A DNA stretch of 64,000 nucleotides from CBDAPX01 sp965198725 (GCA_965198725.1 CBDAPX010000001.1:1240001-1304000); one strand, 5' to 3'; counted from the first letter of the stretch, positions 8,988-17,784 are shown. A program made the numbers and translations. Notes: generated by a model from the sequence alone, not told the origin.

Positions 8988-9983
8988 TCAGAAGCTCAGA
9001 ACCGGGCAGCTGTCGTCGGACATATAGTCGTGCACGGCCAGCTCACCGCTTGCGATGGCTGCCGAAGCGGCGTCCACCTTGGCCTTCATGTCATCGCTGA
9101 CCAGCGATGCGTTATGCTCGTCCAGCGCGTAGCCGACGCCGCCATTGGCCAGACCCATGACGTTAAAGCCGGTTTCCAGACCCTCACCTTGGGTGAACGC
9201 GTTATAAACCGCGTTGTCGACGCGCTTCATCATCGAGGTCAGAACTTTGCCCGGGTGCAGGTAGTTCTGGTTGCTGTCGACGCCGATGGACAGGATGCCT
9301 TCGTCTGCAGCAGTTTGCAGAACACCAACACCGGTGCCGCCAGCCGCAGCATAGACAACATCAGCACCCTGGCTGATTTGCGCTTTAGTCAGTTCCGAAC
9401 CTTTTACCGGGTCGTTCCATGCCGACGGGGTGGTGCCGGTCATGTTCGCGATAACGGTTGCATCAGGGTTTGCGGCAATGGCGCCCTGGGCGTAGCCGCA
9501 GGCGAATTTACGGATCAGCGGGATGTCCATGCCGCCGATGAAGCCAACGGTGCCGGACTCGGATGCTTCAGCCGCCATCATGCCGACCAGGTACGACCCT
9601 TCGTGCTCGTTAAAGACAACCGAACGTACGTTTGGCTGATCTACAACCATGTCGATGATCGCGAACTTGGTGTCCGGATAGTCAGCCGCGACTTGGCCCA
9701 GCGCGTCTGCAAAGGCAAAACCTGCCATCACAATCGGGTTTGCGCCAGCTTCGGCAAAACGGCGCAGCGCTTGTTCCCGTTGCGCTTCGGATTGCAGTTC
9801 AATCTCGCGGAAGCTGTTGCCGGTTTCATCGGCCCAGCGCTTGGCGCCATTGAACGCGGCTTCGTTGAACGATTTGTCGAACTTGCCGCCCAGATCAAAG
9901 ATCAGTGCAGGCTCTGCGGCCACGGCACCCGCGCTCAGCGCGACGGCGGCAGCTGCGCCCATCAATTTGGTCATCAGGGTCAT
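8988..9983 (-). CDS. BMP-family nucleoside ABC transporter substrate-binding protein
   Basis: 331-residue periplasmic binding protein of the Bmp/PnrA (Med) family. ATG 9983 is chosen because it follows GGGAGA at good spacing and begins a clean signal peptide (MTLMTKLMGAAAAVALSAG, then AVAAEP). Mature-part motifs include DLGGKFDKSFNEAA (equivalent to the family's D-x-G-x-x-D-x-S-F-N), GMMAAEASESGTVGFIGGMD and ADVVYAAAGGTGVGVL. The family binds purine nucleosides. It leads the four-gene leftward operon. An upstream in-frame extension to about 10118 lacks a signal peptide at its start and is rejected. Confidence 0.92.
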   Translation of the reverse strand: MTLMTKLMGAAAAVALSAGAVAAEPALIFDLGGKFDKSFNEAAFNGAKRWADETGNSFREIELQSEAQREQALRRFAEAGANPIVMAGFAFADALGQVAADYPDTKFAIIDMVVDQPNVRSVVFNEHEGSYLVGMMAAEASESGTVGFIGGMDIPLIRKFACGYAQGAIAANPDATVIANMTGTTPSAWNDPVKGSELTKAQISQGADVVYAAAGGTGVGVLQTAADEGILSIGVDSNQNYLHPGKVLTSMMKRVDNAVYNAFTQGEGLETGFNVMGLANGGVGYALDEHNASLVSDDMKAKVDAASAAIASGELAVHDYMSDDSCPVLSF

Positions 9984-10072
9984 ATTGGGTTCTCCCAGTT
10001 GTTTGTCGTTATTCTGGCACCGTGGACCACACGGCGCAGGTCGGCTCTGACGAGCAGATATCAAAGACCTGT

Positions 10073-10103
10073 TGATAAGGCCGCAGCCATGCAGGGGGGT
10101 CAA
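10073..10103 (-). promoter_or_regulatory. possible sigma-70 promoter of the BMP transporter operon
   Basis: On the minus strand TTGACC (10098-10103) and TTATCA (10073-10078) are separated by 19 bases, about 90 bases before the binding-protein start. This is the only reasonable -35/-10 pair I saw in the gap between rimI and the operon. The long spacer lowers confidence. Confidence 0.35.
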
Positions 10104-10138
10104 CCGCTTTTTGACCAAATCAATAGGAATGGGGGCCG

Positions 10139-10558
10139 TTAACCGTGGGTTAGGTCCCGTGACATGATCAAAGCATCAACAGATTGAGCGTTCGGTCGCA
10201 CATAATAACCCTTCCGGCTGGCAGTTTGCGCGAATCCGTTCGCGGAATAAAGCGCGATGGCGGCGTGATTATCCGATGCAACTTCGAGAAATGCGGTGGC
10301 GGCCCCGCGCGACATGGCCTCTATCATCCAGGCTTGCATCACCCGACGTGCCAACCCTTGGCTCTGAAAGGCAGGGTCGGTGGCAATGGTCAGCAATTCG
10401 ACCTCATCAACGATAATCCGTGCCAGCGCAAAGGCGCGCGCGTCCCCGCTGGCAAAGGTGCCAGGGACGGACAGCAACGCGACGAATTCATCTCGCGACC
10501 ATGGCCGGGACTGCGTAAAGGCCGCAGCGTGTGTGCGGGCCATGTCGTCTGGTGCCAT
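10139..10558 (-). CDS. rimI: ribosomal-protein-alanine N-acetyltransferase (GNAT)
   Basis: 139-residue GNAT acetyltransferase. The acetyl-CoA pyrophosphate loop is in DPAFQSQGLARRVMQAWMIE (Q-x-x-G-L/x-A/R type), followed by LEVASDNHAAIALYSANGF and the C-terminal RKGYYVRP, all characteristic of RimI, which acetylates the N-terminus of ribosomal protein S18. I use ATG 10558, which overlaps the tsaB stop (ATGA); one codon upstream a TTG is also in frame. The rimI-tsaB pairing is conserved in many bacteria. A broader N-acetyltransferase role is possible. Confidence 0.88.
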   Translation of the reverse strand: MAPDDMARTHAAAFTQSRPWSRDEFVALLSVPGTFASGDARAFALARIIVDEVELLTIATDPAFQSQGLARRVMQAWMIEAMSRGAATAFLEVASDNHAAIALYSANGFAQTASRKGYYVRPNAQSVDALIMSRDLTHG

Positions 10559-11127
10559 CAATCCAGCATCACCGGTGGCGCGTCGCTGGACGGGGCTGCG
10601 TCCGCAGGTTTGAGGTAGAGCGGCGCCGGAGGCGATTGCGTGCTCAGGTAACGCTCGGCCGCAATAGCGGCGATTGCCGTTGCCAAAGCGTCCGCCGCAA
10701 AGTCGGTGCGTACGGTGCCCAGTTCCGACAAGGGGCGCAGCTCTGGCTCTGGTTCTGCGATGTAGGCGAAATCGCGGGGGGCCAAAATGGCGACGCGGCC
10801 GTCTGGATCGACCCGCCGCCGTGCATCAAACCCGGACACGCCAACCGCTGGGATGTTGAGGCCCAGCGACAACCCGCGTGCCGCAGACACGCCAATCCGA
10901 ATTCCGGTGAAATTGCCGGGACCGATCCCCACCCCGATGGCGGTTAGGTCCTGCCAGTCGGCGTCCGCCTCTGACAAAGCCTCTTCCAGCAAGGGAAATA
11001 GCCGCTCGGCCTGCCCCCGTGTCATTTGGTCTGCTCGGCTCATCAAAACTGTTTCGCCTTGCAACAAGGCGACCGCGCAATAGGGGCCAGAGGTATCGAA
11101 ACCAAGGATCAGGGGCGGCATGGGCAT
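10558..11127 (-). CDS. tsaB: tRNA threonylcarbamoyladenosine biosynthesis protein TsaB
   Basis: 189-residue member of the ASKHA-fold TsaB family, the partner that activates TsaD in making t6A37 of ANN-decoding tRNAs. It starts with ILGFDTSGPYCAVALL (phosphate-1-like motif) and has the family's VGIGPGNFTGIRIGVSAARGLSLGL block near residue 65. The C-terminal half is shorter and less conserved than in enterobacterial TsaB (about 230 residues), as usual for alphaproteobacteria. Two ATG codons six bases apart (11127 and 11121) could both serve as start. Coupled to rimI by a four-base overlap. Confidence 0.9.
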   Translation of the reverse strand: MPMPPLILGFDTSGPYCAVALLQGETVLMSRADQMTRGQAERLFPLLEEALSEADADWQDLTAIGVGIGPGNFTGIRIGVSAARGLSLGLNIPAVGVSGFDARRRVDPDGRVAILAPRDFAYIAEPEPELRPLSELGTVRTDFAADALATAIAAIAAERYLSTQSPPAPLYLKPADAAPSSDAPPVMLD

Positions 11128-11132
11128 CGCGT

Positions 11133-11606
11133 CTATTGTGTCGATGTACGATGCGCCAACAGCGCCGCGCGTGCAGTGGTGTCTTCCCGCGGCAAATCAT
11201 CATTGATGTGCAGCCAAGACAAACAGCTTTGGTGATGGCTGTGCAGCTGTGGTGGGAATTCAGCGACCTGATCGATAATGCCGACCGGGACATAAATCAT
11301 GTCCGGCAGATAATCGAAGGTCGCGGCCAAAGGTGAGCCGCATTCGGGGCAAGCCCATCTTGCAACGCCTTTGACAAAGGATTTGGGTTGTATGTCGCCG
11401 GGCAAAATGGTCACGTCGTCCGCGTCAAATGCGGCAAAGGCCGCCACGGGCGCGCCGGTGATGCGGCGGCAATCAGAACAATGGCAATAGGTAACAACGT
11501 CTGGCGCATATTTCGCCGAAATCCGCGAGGCGCCGCAATAGCACCGCCCGGTGATCCGGGCGGCGTCTGTTGACGGGTGGTCAGACGGCAACCGGCCGCA
11601 CCTCAA
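11133..11606 (-). CDS. GFA-family (glutathione-dependent formaldehyde-activating-like) zinc protein
   Basis: A CENP-V/GFA domain protein with the zinc ligands GRCYCGAS, YCHCSDCRRITGAP and CPECGSP in the expected order. GFA proteins bind zinc and some bind glutathione; enzymatic function is usually unknown. The start is unclear: the conserved core begins near 11555, no ATG precedes it, and the only in-frame initiator is TTG 11606, which makes the gene overlap the end of nfuA by 26 bases. The coding frame to the stop at 11133 is certain; the first 15 or so residues are not. Confidence 0.82.
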   Translation of the reverse strand: MRCGRLPSDHPSTDAARITGRCYCGASRISAKYAPDVVTYCHCSDCRRITGAPVAAFAAFDADDVTILPGDIQPKSFVKGVARWACPECGSPLAATFDYLPDMIYVPVGIIDQVAEFPPQLHSHHQSCLSWLHINDDLPREDTTARAALLAHRTSTQ

Positions 11607-12144
11607 CCACTTCTGGAATGTAGTGGCGCAGCAGGTTTTCGATGCCCATTTTCAGGGTCAGTGTCGAAGACGGGCAGCCCGCGCAAGCACCCTGCATGTG
11701 CAGGTAGACAACGCCGCGATCAAACCCGTGGAACGTGATGTCGCCACCGTCCTGGGCAACGGCAGGCCGGACACGGCTGTCCAACAGCTCTTTGATCTGG
11801 CCAACCACTTCGGCGTCTTCGCCGGTGTGTTCGGCATGACCCGAGCTGGCGGTGTGATCGCCGGACATAACGGGTTGACCGGACTGATAGTGTTCCATGA
11901 TCGCGCCCAGGATGGCGGGCTTAATATGGTCCCAATCCACGTCTTCGGCCTTGGTCACAGTGACAAAGTCATTGCCAAAGAACACGCCTGTCACACCGGC
12001 AATCGCAAAGACGCGTGCGGCCAAAGGCGATTTTTCAGCCGCTTCTGCGGTTGGGAAATCGGCGGTGCCCATTTCTAGAACCGTTTGGCCTGGCAAGAAT
12101 TTCAGCGTGGCTGGGTTCGGGGTCGATTCAGTTTGGATGAACAT
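11581..12144 (-). CDS. nfuA: Fe-S cluster scaffold/carrier protein NfuA
   Basis: 187 residues with two domains. The N-terminal Nfu_N domain begins MFIQTESTPNPATLKFLPGQTV, the hallmark of the alphaproteobacterial/mitochondrial NFU1 type. The C-terminal NifU domain carries the cluster-binding CAGCPSST (C-x-x-C) near residue 155. It holds a [4Fe-4S] cluster at the dimer interface and delivers it to apo-proteins. A promoter-like pair lies 27-55 bases upstream. It precedes the GFA gene on the same strand. Confidence 0.93.
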   Translation of the reverse strand: MFIQTESTPNPATLKFLPGQTVLEMGTADFPTAEAAEKSPLAARVFAIAGVTGVFFGNDFVTVTKAEDVDWDHIKPAILGAIMEHYQSGQPVMSGDHTASSGHAEHTGEDAEVVGQIKELLDSRVRPAVAQDGGDITFHGFDRGVVYLHMQGACAGCPSSTLTLKMGIENLLRHYIPEVVEVRPVAV

Positions 12145-12170
12145 ATCTGTCTCCCGTCAAGTTGACCTTT

Positions 12171-12199
12171 GATATGCGGGCGCGCCGGGGGCAAGTCAA
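12171..12199 (-). promoter_or_regulatory. putative sigma-70 promoter of nfuA
   Basis: On the minus strand TTGACT (12194-12199) is followed after 17 bases by CATATC (12171-12176), ending 27 bases before the nfuA start. The -35 is good and the -10 weak. No Fe-S regulator site was recognised with confidence. Confidence 0.4.
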
Positions 12200-12226
12200 G
12201 ACTTGGAACGGTTCTAAACTGGCCGA

Positions 12227-12805
12227 TTATGAGATTTCTGCAAAGGCGATCGCCTGGTCCAGCCGGTCATCGCCCCAAAACAGCTCATACCCGACCAAAA
12301 AGCTGGGCGCGCCAAAGAGGCCGCGTGCTTGGGCGTCTTCGGTTTGCGCGCGCAAGGCGGCCTTGATGGCCGGATCACTGGCTTGGTCCAGAATGTCCCG
12401 GGCCAAGCCGACCTGAGACAGACACTCTGCCAGAACACCGGGGTCGGAGATGTTCAGCCCTGATCCAAAGCTTGCCGCGTAAACCGCGCGGCAAAAGGCC
12501 GGTGACTGTGCCGCGATTGCGGCACGTGCGGCCAAAAGACTGTTTTGCGGAAAAGGATCAGGTTGAACCAACGGCAGATCCCGCGCAGCACATAACCGGG
12601 CCATGTCGCGCCACATATAGGTGCCTTTGGCAGGGTAAAGATTGAAGGGCGAGGTGGTCCAGCCCTGCGCCCCGAATATCGGCCCCAACAGGAACGGCTT
12701 CCAAACTACCTCAACCTGCTTTTCCTGCGCGATTTCTTCGATCCGCATGGCGCTGAGATAGGAATAGGTCGACGCAAACTCGAACCAGAACTCTAGCTTG
12801 GCCAT
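12227..12805 (-). CDS. 2-hydroxychromene-2-carboxylate isomerase / DsbA-family GST kappa-like protein
   Basis: 192-residue thioredoxin-fold protein. The start MAKLEFWFEFASTYSYLSAMR is the HCCA isomerase type in which F-x-S-x-Y-S-Y replaces the CxxC of DsbA; the C-terminal FGAPSFLVGYELFWGDDRLDQ, with the cis-Pro loop, completes the fold. The family uses glutathione to isomerise 2-hydroxychromene-2-carboxylate in aromatic degradation, but nothing nearby belongs to such a pathway, so the natural substrate is uncertain. A universal stress protein gene lies nine bases upstream on the same strand. Confidence 0.88.
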   Translation of the reverse strand: MAKLEFWFEFASTYSYLSAMRIEEIAQEKQVEVVWKPFLLGPIFGAQGWTTSPFNLYPAKGTYMWRDMARLCAARDLPLVQPDPFPQNSLLAARAAIAAQSPAFCRAVYAASFGSGLNISDPGVLAECLSQVGLARDILDQASDPAIKAALRAQTEDAQARGLFGAPSFLVGYELFWGDDRLDQAIAFAEIS

Positions 12806-12814
12806 AGCAGTGCC

Positions 12815-13270
12815 TTATGTAATCGCTTCGAGCTTTTCCTTGCTCAGATCGCCGGGCACGATCGTGATCGGGATGGGCAAGCTGCCAGAGTTGCGGGTCA
12901 GTTGCGCCACCAGCGGACCGGGGCCCTTTTTGTCGACCCCCGCGCCAAGCACAAGCACCCCGATCTCTGGATCGTCCTGTACCTGCGCGATGATTTCGGG
13001 CACGGCTTCGCCTTCGCGGATCACCAGTTCCGGGTCAACGCCCTGGCGGTCGCGCATCCATTTTGCAAAGACCTCGAAATGGGCGTGAATGCGTTCGCGG
13101 GCTTCTTCGCGCATGACCTCGCCGACGCCAATCCAGTGGTTGAATTCATCAGGCGGGATAATCGACAGAACCTCGACACCGCCGCCGGTATGCGATGCCC
13201 GCATCGCGGCAAAGCGCATCGCGTTCAAACACTCCCGGCTGTCGTCCAGAACAACGAGAAACTTACGCAT
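12815..13270 (-). CDS. universal stress protein (UspA family)
   Basis: 151-residue single Usp domain. FLVVLDDSRECLNAMRFAAMRA gives the beta-1 Asp and helix, and VLVLGAGVDKKGPGPLVAQLTRNSGSLPIPITIVPG corresponds to the ATP-binding G-x2-G-x9-G-S/T loop in relaxed form, so nucleotide binding is possible. It lies nine bases upstream of the isomerase gene in the same direction and may be co-transcribed with it. Confidence 0.9.
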   Translation of the reverse strand: MRKFLVVLDDSRECLNAMRFAAMRASHTGGGVEVLSIIPPDEFNHWIGVGEVMREEARERIHAHFEVFAKWMRDRQGVDPELVIREGEAVPEIIAQVQDDPEIGVLVLGAGVDKKGPGPLVAQLTRNSGSLPIPITIVPGDLSKEKLEAIT

Positions 13271-13349
13271 ATTTCACCTCCGCTGAGCACAATGATGACC
13301 GGAAAGACGAACCAACGCAACGCATTACGCGGCAGCTCTGCACAGCTCA

Positions 13350-14219
13350 TCAGTCCGTCGACGCGGCCCAGTCCCAATAGAGCGATCGCGCTCGCCCAGC
13401 GACGGGACCAACTTGATAGGATGTGTCGTCAAATGCCTTGACCGGGGTCACCTTGCTGAAATTGCCGGTCAGAAACACTTCATCAGCGGCATGAAAATCT
13501 TCAAAGCTCAGAACGGCTTCGCGGACCTCCATTCCATCGTTGCGCAGCAGGTTCATGACCCGCGACCGGGTGATCCCGGCCAGGAATGTGCCATTGGCAA
13601 CGGGCGTCATCACCGCACCGTCCTTGACCATAAAAACGTTGGCTGTGGCGGTTTCGGCGACATTGCCCAAGGCATCGGCCACCAGCGCGTTGTTGAAACC
13701 CTTGGCGCGGGCCTCCATCACCATGCGGGCATTGTTGGGGTACAGGCACCCGGCCTTTGCATTGCACACGGCGTCTTCCAGAACGGGGCGGCGGAACTGT
13801 GTCCGCGTCAGGGTCAACGCTGCCGTGGCGGGCGGCATCGCGATCTGTTCAAGGCTGATGGCAAAGCCAGTGGTTTCGTCACTGGGGGCAATAAGAGCCG
13901 CGTTGCCATCGATGGCCCAGTACATTGGCCGGATATAGACGGCCGTGCCCGGGTCAAAGGCTTTGATCCCGTCCTTAACGATATCCACCATTTCTTCGGC
14001 ACTGACCGTTGGCTTCAGCATCAGCGCCTCTGCCGAGCGGTTTACGCGCTGGCAATGCGGCAGCAAATCGGGCATCCGCCCATCGAAATAACGCGCCCCA
14101 TCAAAGACATTCGTGCCTTGCCACGCGCCATGATCAGCAGCGCCCATGATGCGGACATCGCCATCATGCCACGTCCCATTGAAATAAGTGCGGATTTTAC
14201 CGCCGCTCGACATCGCCAT
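13350..14219 (-). CDS. ilvE: branched-chain amino acid aminotransferase (fold type IV PLP enzyme)
   Basis: 289-residue class IV aminotransferase interconverting Val, Leu and Ile with their 2-oxo acids using 2-oxoglutarate. The PLP lysine is in VCNAKAGCLYPNN (about residue 155), the phosphate-binding glutamate region in DALGNVAETATANVFMV, and the C-terminal GTFLAGITRSRVMNLL is the family signature. N-terminal WHDGDVRIMGAADHGAWQGTNVFDGAR also fits. D-amino-acid transaminase or aminodeoxychorismate lyase are related alternatives, but length and motifs favour IlvE. Start at ATG 14219; ATG 14213 is a second option. Confidence 0.85.
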   Translation of the reverse strand: MAMSSGGKIRTYFNGTWHDGDVRIMGAADHGAWQGTNVFDGARYFDGRMPDLLPHCQRVNRSAEALMLKPTVSAEEMVDIVKDGIKAFDPGTAVYIRPMYWAIDGNAALIAPSDETTGFAISLEQIAMPPATAALTLTRTQFRRPVLEDAVCNAKAGCLYPNNARMVMEARAKGFNNALVADALGNVAETATANVFMVKDGAVMTPVANGTFLAGITRSRVMNLLRNDGMEVREAVLSFEDFHAADEVFLTGNFSKVTPVKAFDDTSYQVGPVAGRARSLYWDWAASTD

Positions 14220-14278
14220 GACAGGCCTCCCCGGTTACCGGGAAAGCCTAGCATAGAGTTTTGGCGCGTCCAGACCTG

Positions 14279-15322
14279 TCAAACAACAGGAGGGATCATT
14301 CCAACGATGTCATAGGTTTTGCGCAGGATCGGGGCCGTGATCGCCCGCGCACGTTGTGATCCGCGTGTCAAAATGCGGTCGATCTCGGTTTGATCATCCA
14401 TCAAGCGGGACATCTCGGACGAGATCGGCGACAGTTTTTCAACCGCGAGATCGGACAGCATCGGTTTGAAGGCACCGAATTGCTTGCCGCCAACCTCCGC
14501 CAACACCTGATCAACGCTTTGATCGCTCAACGCGGCATAGATGTTCACGAGGTTGCGCGCTTCTGGCCGATCTTCCAGACCCTTTGCCTCGGATGGCAAA
14601 GCGTCGGGGTCGGTTTTTGCCTTGCGGATCTTCTTGGCAATCGCGTCGGCGCTGTCGGTCATGTTGATCCGGCTGGCGTCTGACGGATCGGATTTGGACA
14701 TCTTTTTGGCGCCGTCACGCAGGCTCATCACCCGCGTTGCGGCCCCCTCGATCACCGGTTCGGTCATCGGAAAGAAATCAACACCGTAGTCATGGTTGAA
14801 CTTGGCCGCGATGTCGCGGGTTAGTTCCAGATGCTGTTTCTGGTCCTCGCCCACGGGGACGTGGTTGGCGTGATAGATCAGAATGTCTGCCGCCATCAGC
14901 GCAGGATACCCAAACAGGCCCAGCGACGCGTTTTGTGCGTTCTTGCCGGCCTTATCCTTGAATTGGGTCATCCGTTGCATCCAGCCCATGCGGGCGACGC
15001 AGTTGAACACCCAACCCAGCTGCGCATGTTCCGGCACCTGACTTTGGTTGATGAGAATAGACTTTTCCGGATCGATGCCCGATGCGATGAACCCCGCGCA
15101 CAGCTCGCGCGTGTTGTGCATCAAGTCCGCAGGATCTTGCCATGTGGTGATCGCGTGCAGGTCGACCATACAATAGACGGTCTCGAAAGAACCCTCGTCC
15201 TGCATGTCGACAAAGCGCTTGATCGCGCCGAGGTAATTGCCCAGCGTCAGTCCGCCCGACGGTTGAATGCCGGAAAAGACGCGTGGGGTGAAAGCAGACG
15301 GTGTTTGGACCACCTCTGACAT
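14279..15322 (-). CDS. trpS: tryptophanyl-tRNA synthetase
   Basis: 347-residue class I synthetase charging tRNA-Trp. The HIGH-equivalent is in FSGIQPSGGLTLGNYLGAIK and the KMSKS loop is intact (AKKMSKSDPSDASRI). GVDFFPMTEPVIEG and PVGEDQKQHLELTRDIA are family landmarks. ATG 15322 is chosen because a GGAG ribosome-binding site precedes it and MSEVVQTPSAF is a normal N-terminus; an in-frame extension to 15373 is not supported. Confidence 0.95.
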   Translation of the reverse strand: MSEVVQTPSAFTPRVFSGIQPSGGLTLGNYLGAIKRFVDMQDEGSFETVYCMVDLHAITTWQDPADLMHNTRELCAGFIASGIDPEKSILINQSQVPEHAQLGWVFNCVARMGWMQRMTQFKDKAGKNAQNASLGLFGYPALMAADILIYHANHVPVGEDQKQHLELTRDIAAKFNHDYGVDFFPMTEPVIEGAATRVMSLRDGAKKMSKSDPSDASRINMTDSADAIAKKIRKAKTDPDALPSEAKGLEDRPEARNLVNIYAALSDQSVDQVLAEVGGKQFGAFKPMLSDLAVEKLSPISSEMSRLMDDQTEIDRILTRGSQRARAITAPILRKTYDIVGMIPPVV

Positions 15323-15410
15323 GGTTGATCTCCGTTCTTGATTACGCGTGACAGCCCTTAGTCGGGCCGCCAATTGCGGTCAAGGTAGGGACCACGTGTC
15401 CTAGGGTCGA

Positions 15411-16994
15411 TCACCGCCCGCCGTCGGTTGGCTCCTGTTCGATTGTGTCCGAGTCGCCCTCCGCAAATGACCGGACCACCTGCGGCTGTACAGGTGCGTT
15501 TGGTGTTAAGGGGGTGGCGGATTGGTCGACGACGTGAAGATGCATGTCGGTTTGTGGGAAAGGTATGGAAATCCCTTCGCGGTCAAACGCTTCTTTCACT
15601 TGCCGGGTCAGATCCCAATAAACGCTCCAGTAATCGGCAACGTTCACCCAAGGACGACAAATAAAATCGACCGAGCTGGCGCCCAAGGCGCTGACACGGA
15701 TCATCGGGGCAGGGTCACTCAGCACAAGCGGGTGCGCGGCGACAACTTGCTCCAGAACCTTTTGCGCTTGCTCGATGCTGTCGCCGTAGCCGATGCCAAA
15801 TACCAAATCCACCCGTCGCGTGTCGCTGGCCGTCACGTTTGTAATAATGTCCCCCCAGACCCTGCTGTTGGGGATCACGATGACCTGGTTATCTGGTGTC
15901 ACAACCGTCGTTGACACGATCGACACGGATTGAACCGTGCCACCTGTACCGGCCACAGTCACATAGTCGCCTTCGTCAAAGGGGCGATTGAACATGATCA
16001 TCAGGCCGGCCGCTAGATTGCCCAGCGTATCCTGCATCGCAAAAGCAATGATAAAGGACGCCCCGCCGACAAGCGCGAACAACGGCGTGATGTCGATACC
16101 CAGCGCGCTCAGCACGATCATCAGGCCAATGGCAACGGTCAGCCAGTAAACAACCATCACGAAGAATGATTGCAAAAGCTTGGACACCTGCGGCACCCGT
16201 CTCAACATCCGTCTCGCAAACCCCCTGGCTAGTCGGGCCACGATGATCAGGCCAACAAATGCGGCTACGATGACCAATACTTGGCTCAAAAGTTGCACGC
16301 CGCCGTCGCGATCTGTGGTCCAATCCAATGTTTGTGCCGCCAGCGTGCGCCAGTCAGCCGCTTGTTTTTCCTCGACGATGATTGCAGCGCGATAGGCCCG
16401 GTACTGGGCGACTTCTGCCGGGTCGCCGCCTTTGGCCTCAAAACTGCTCACGATAGAGGCAAACTTGGCGAACGCATCATTGCGCGCTTCGCTCAGTTCG
16501 GTCAGTCGCTCGCGCGACGCCGAGCCGCCATCCGCCTCGATTTCCAGAACGGCCAGTTGTTCGGTCACCACGGCCCGTGTCAGGCCTTTGACGATGTTCT
16601 GCCAAGCATCGGTCAACAGCATCAATTCATCCGCCGTCAACGGCAGAATAAGCAAATCAAGCTCTTTCGGCTCGATCAGGGGATCGGTCAGCGTCGCGAT
16701 AAGTTCATCCGCATCGACGGTAAGAGAGGTTTCTCCAGCGGCGCTTTCGGTTCCGGCGACCTCTTCGTGCTCATCTAAAGACGCGCGCGCATTCTGTGCG
16801 GCTTCGTCAATCGCTTCCTCTGCCTTTGTTTGTGTTGAAGACGGTTCCGCCGCGGTTTCTTCGGATTGGGCGGCTGCAAAAGATGCACAACAAATGGCGA
16901 TGGCAAATGTCCAGAGCTTCAGCAGAAACGAGATGCGGTTCACAAGCAGTCCTTTCATGGCAAGAATCATGGCAAGAGTTTTAGTCAATTCCAT
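15411..16994 (-). CDS. mechanosensitive ion channel (MscS family) with periplasmic N-terminal domain
   Basis: 527 residues. After a signal-like segment (ISFLLKLWTFAIAICCASFAAAQ) comes an acidic, helical region of about 200 residues, then three membrane segments, then the MscS pore and beta domain: FVGGASFIIAFAMQDTLGNLAAGLMIMFNRPFDEGDYV is the TM3-to-beta signature, and DLVFGIGYGDSIEQAQKVL follows. It should be an inner-membrane osmotic release channel. Three ATG codons (16994, 16970, 16958) are possible starts; the most downstream gives the shortest signal peptide. The C-terminal tail after residue 490 is low-complexity. Confidence 0.9.
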   Translation of the reverse strand: MELTKTLAMILAMKGLLVNRISFLLKLWTFAIAICCASFAAAQSEETAAEPSSTQTKAEEAIDEAAQNARASLDEHEEVAGTESAAGETSLTVDADELIATLTDPLIEPKELDLLILPLTADELMLLTDAWQNIVKGLTRAVVTEQLAVLEIEADGGSASRERLTELSEARNDAFAKFASIVSSFEAKGGDPAEVAQYRAYRAAIIVEEKQAADWRTLAAQTLDWTTDRDGGVQLLSQVLVIVAAFVGLIIVARLARGFARRMLRRVPQVSKLLQSFFVMVVYWLTVAIGLMIVLSALGIDITPLFALVGGASFIIAFAMQDTLGNLAAGLMIMFNRPFDEGDYVTVAGTGGTVQSVSIVSTTVVTPDNQVIVIPNSRVWGDIITNVTASDTRRVDLVFGIGYGDSIEQAQKVLEQVVAAHPLVLSDPAPMIRVSALGASSVDFICRPWVNVADYWSVYWDLTRQVKEAFDREGISIPFPQTDMHLHVVDQSATPLTPNAPVQPQVVRSFAEGDSDTIEQEPTDGGR

Positions 16995-17093
16995 ATATCG
17001 AATATGACGGGTTCCCCACTGGAATCCTCAATCTGGAAAAGTTCCGCCGACTGTCGTACTCGGTTTGAGCAATTTGAGAGCAAAGGCCCCGAC

Positions 17094-17780
17094 ATGTCAG
17101 ATCCACATACGGTTTCCCCGGTCAATCCGTTGCCTCCGGTGGTGACGGCCCTGTTTCTGGTCCTGATCGGGATCGAAGTGGTTTTGAGCCTTGGCGCGCG
17201 CGGGATTGTCGGCGGTCCTGCGGCGATCGGATGGCGGATAGAGGCCTTGCAGCGTTTTGCTTTCATGCCGCTCGTCTTTGACTGGATGCTGGAAAACAAC
17301 CGCTGGCCCACCGAACATGTGATCCGCTTTCTGACCTACCCTTTCGTGCATGCCAGCTTTACGCATGCACTGTTTTCGGGAGTCATTTTCCTTGCGATGG
17401 GAAAGATGACCGCGGAACGTTTTGGGGCATTTTCGATGCTGGCGATCTTTGTGGCGTCCGGCATCGTTGGTGCCTTGGCCTATGGATTGCTTTTGAACAC
17501 GGAAGTGGCGCTGACAGGGGCGTTCCCACCGGTTTACGGGTTGATCGGGGCGTTCACCTTCATGCTGTGGCGGCAACTGGGGAATATCGGAGCCAACCAG
17601 ACACGCGCTTTTACCCTGATCCTGTTCCTGATGGGGTTCCAATTGCTGTTCGGTTTGCTGTTTGGGACCGAAACCGGATGGGTCGCAGACTTGGCAGGCT
17701 TCGGAACGGGCTTTTTGATGTCGTTCTTTCTAGCGCCCGGTGATTGGGCGAGCATCCTTTCCAGCCTGCGCGGCGAATAG
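17094..17780 (+). CDS. rhomboid-fold membrane protein lacking the catalytic Ser-His dyad
   Basis: 228-residue polytopic protein of the rhomboid family with about six hydrophobic segments. FLTYPFVHASFTHALFSGVIFL matches the TM2 H-x-x-x-H/N region. The position of the catalytic motif G-x-S-G reads GAFPPVYGLIGAF, so the serine is replaced by Phe and the second Gly by Pro. The last helix reads VADLAGFGTGFLMSF where active proteases have an A-H-x-x-G, so the histidine is absent too. The protein is therefore predicted to be a proteolytically inactive rhomboid-like protein. ATG 17094 gives the start MSDPHTVSPVNPLPPVV. It is divergent from the MscS gene and meets murJ tail to tail with four bases between. 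Confidence 0.82.
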   Translation: MSDPHTVSPVNPLPPVVTALFLVLIGIEVVLSLGARGIVGGPAAIGWRIEALQRFAFMPLVFDWMLENNRWPTEHVIRFLTYPFVHASFTHALFSGVIFLAMGKMTAERFGAFSMLAIFVASGIVGALAYGLLLNTEVALTGAFPPVYGLIGAFTFMLWRQLGNIGANQTRAFTLILFLMGFQLLFGLLFGTETGWVADLAGFGTGFLMSFFLAPGDWASILSSLRGE

Positions 17781-17784
17781 TGTT

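Noticed and set aside
8868..10142. Long plus-strand reading frame of 424 codons
   Set aside because: It lies antisense to the BMP binding-protein gene and has no family features; a by-product of GC-rich codon use.
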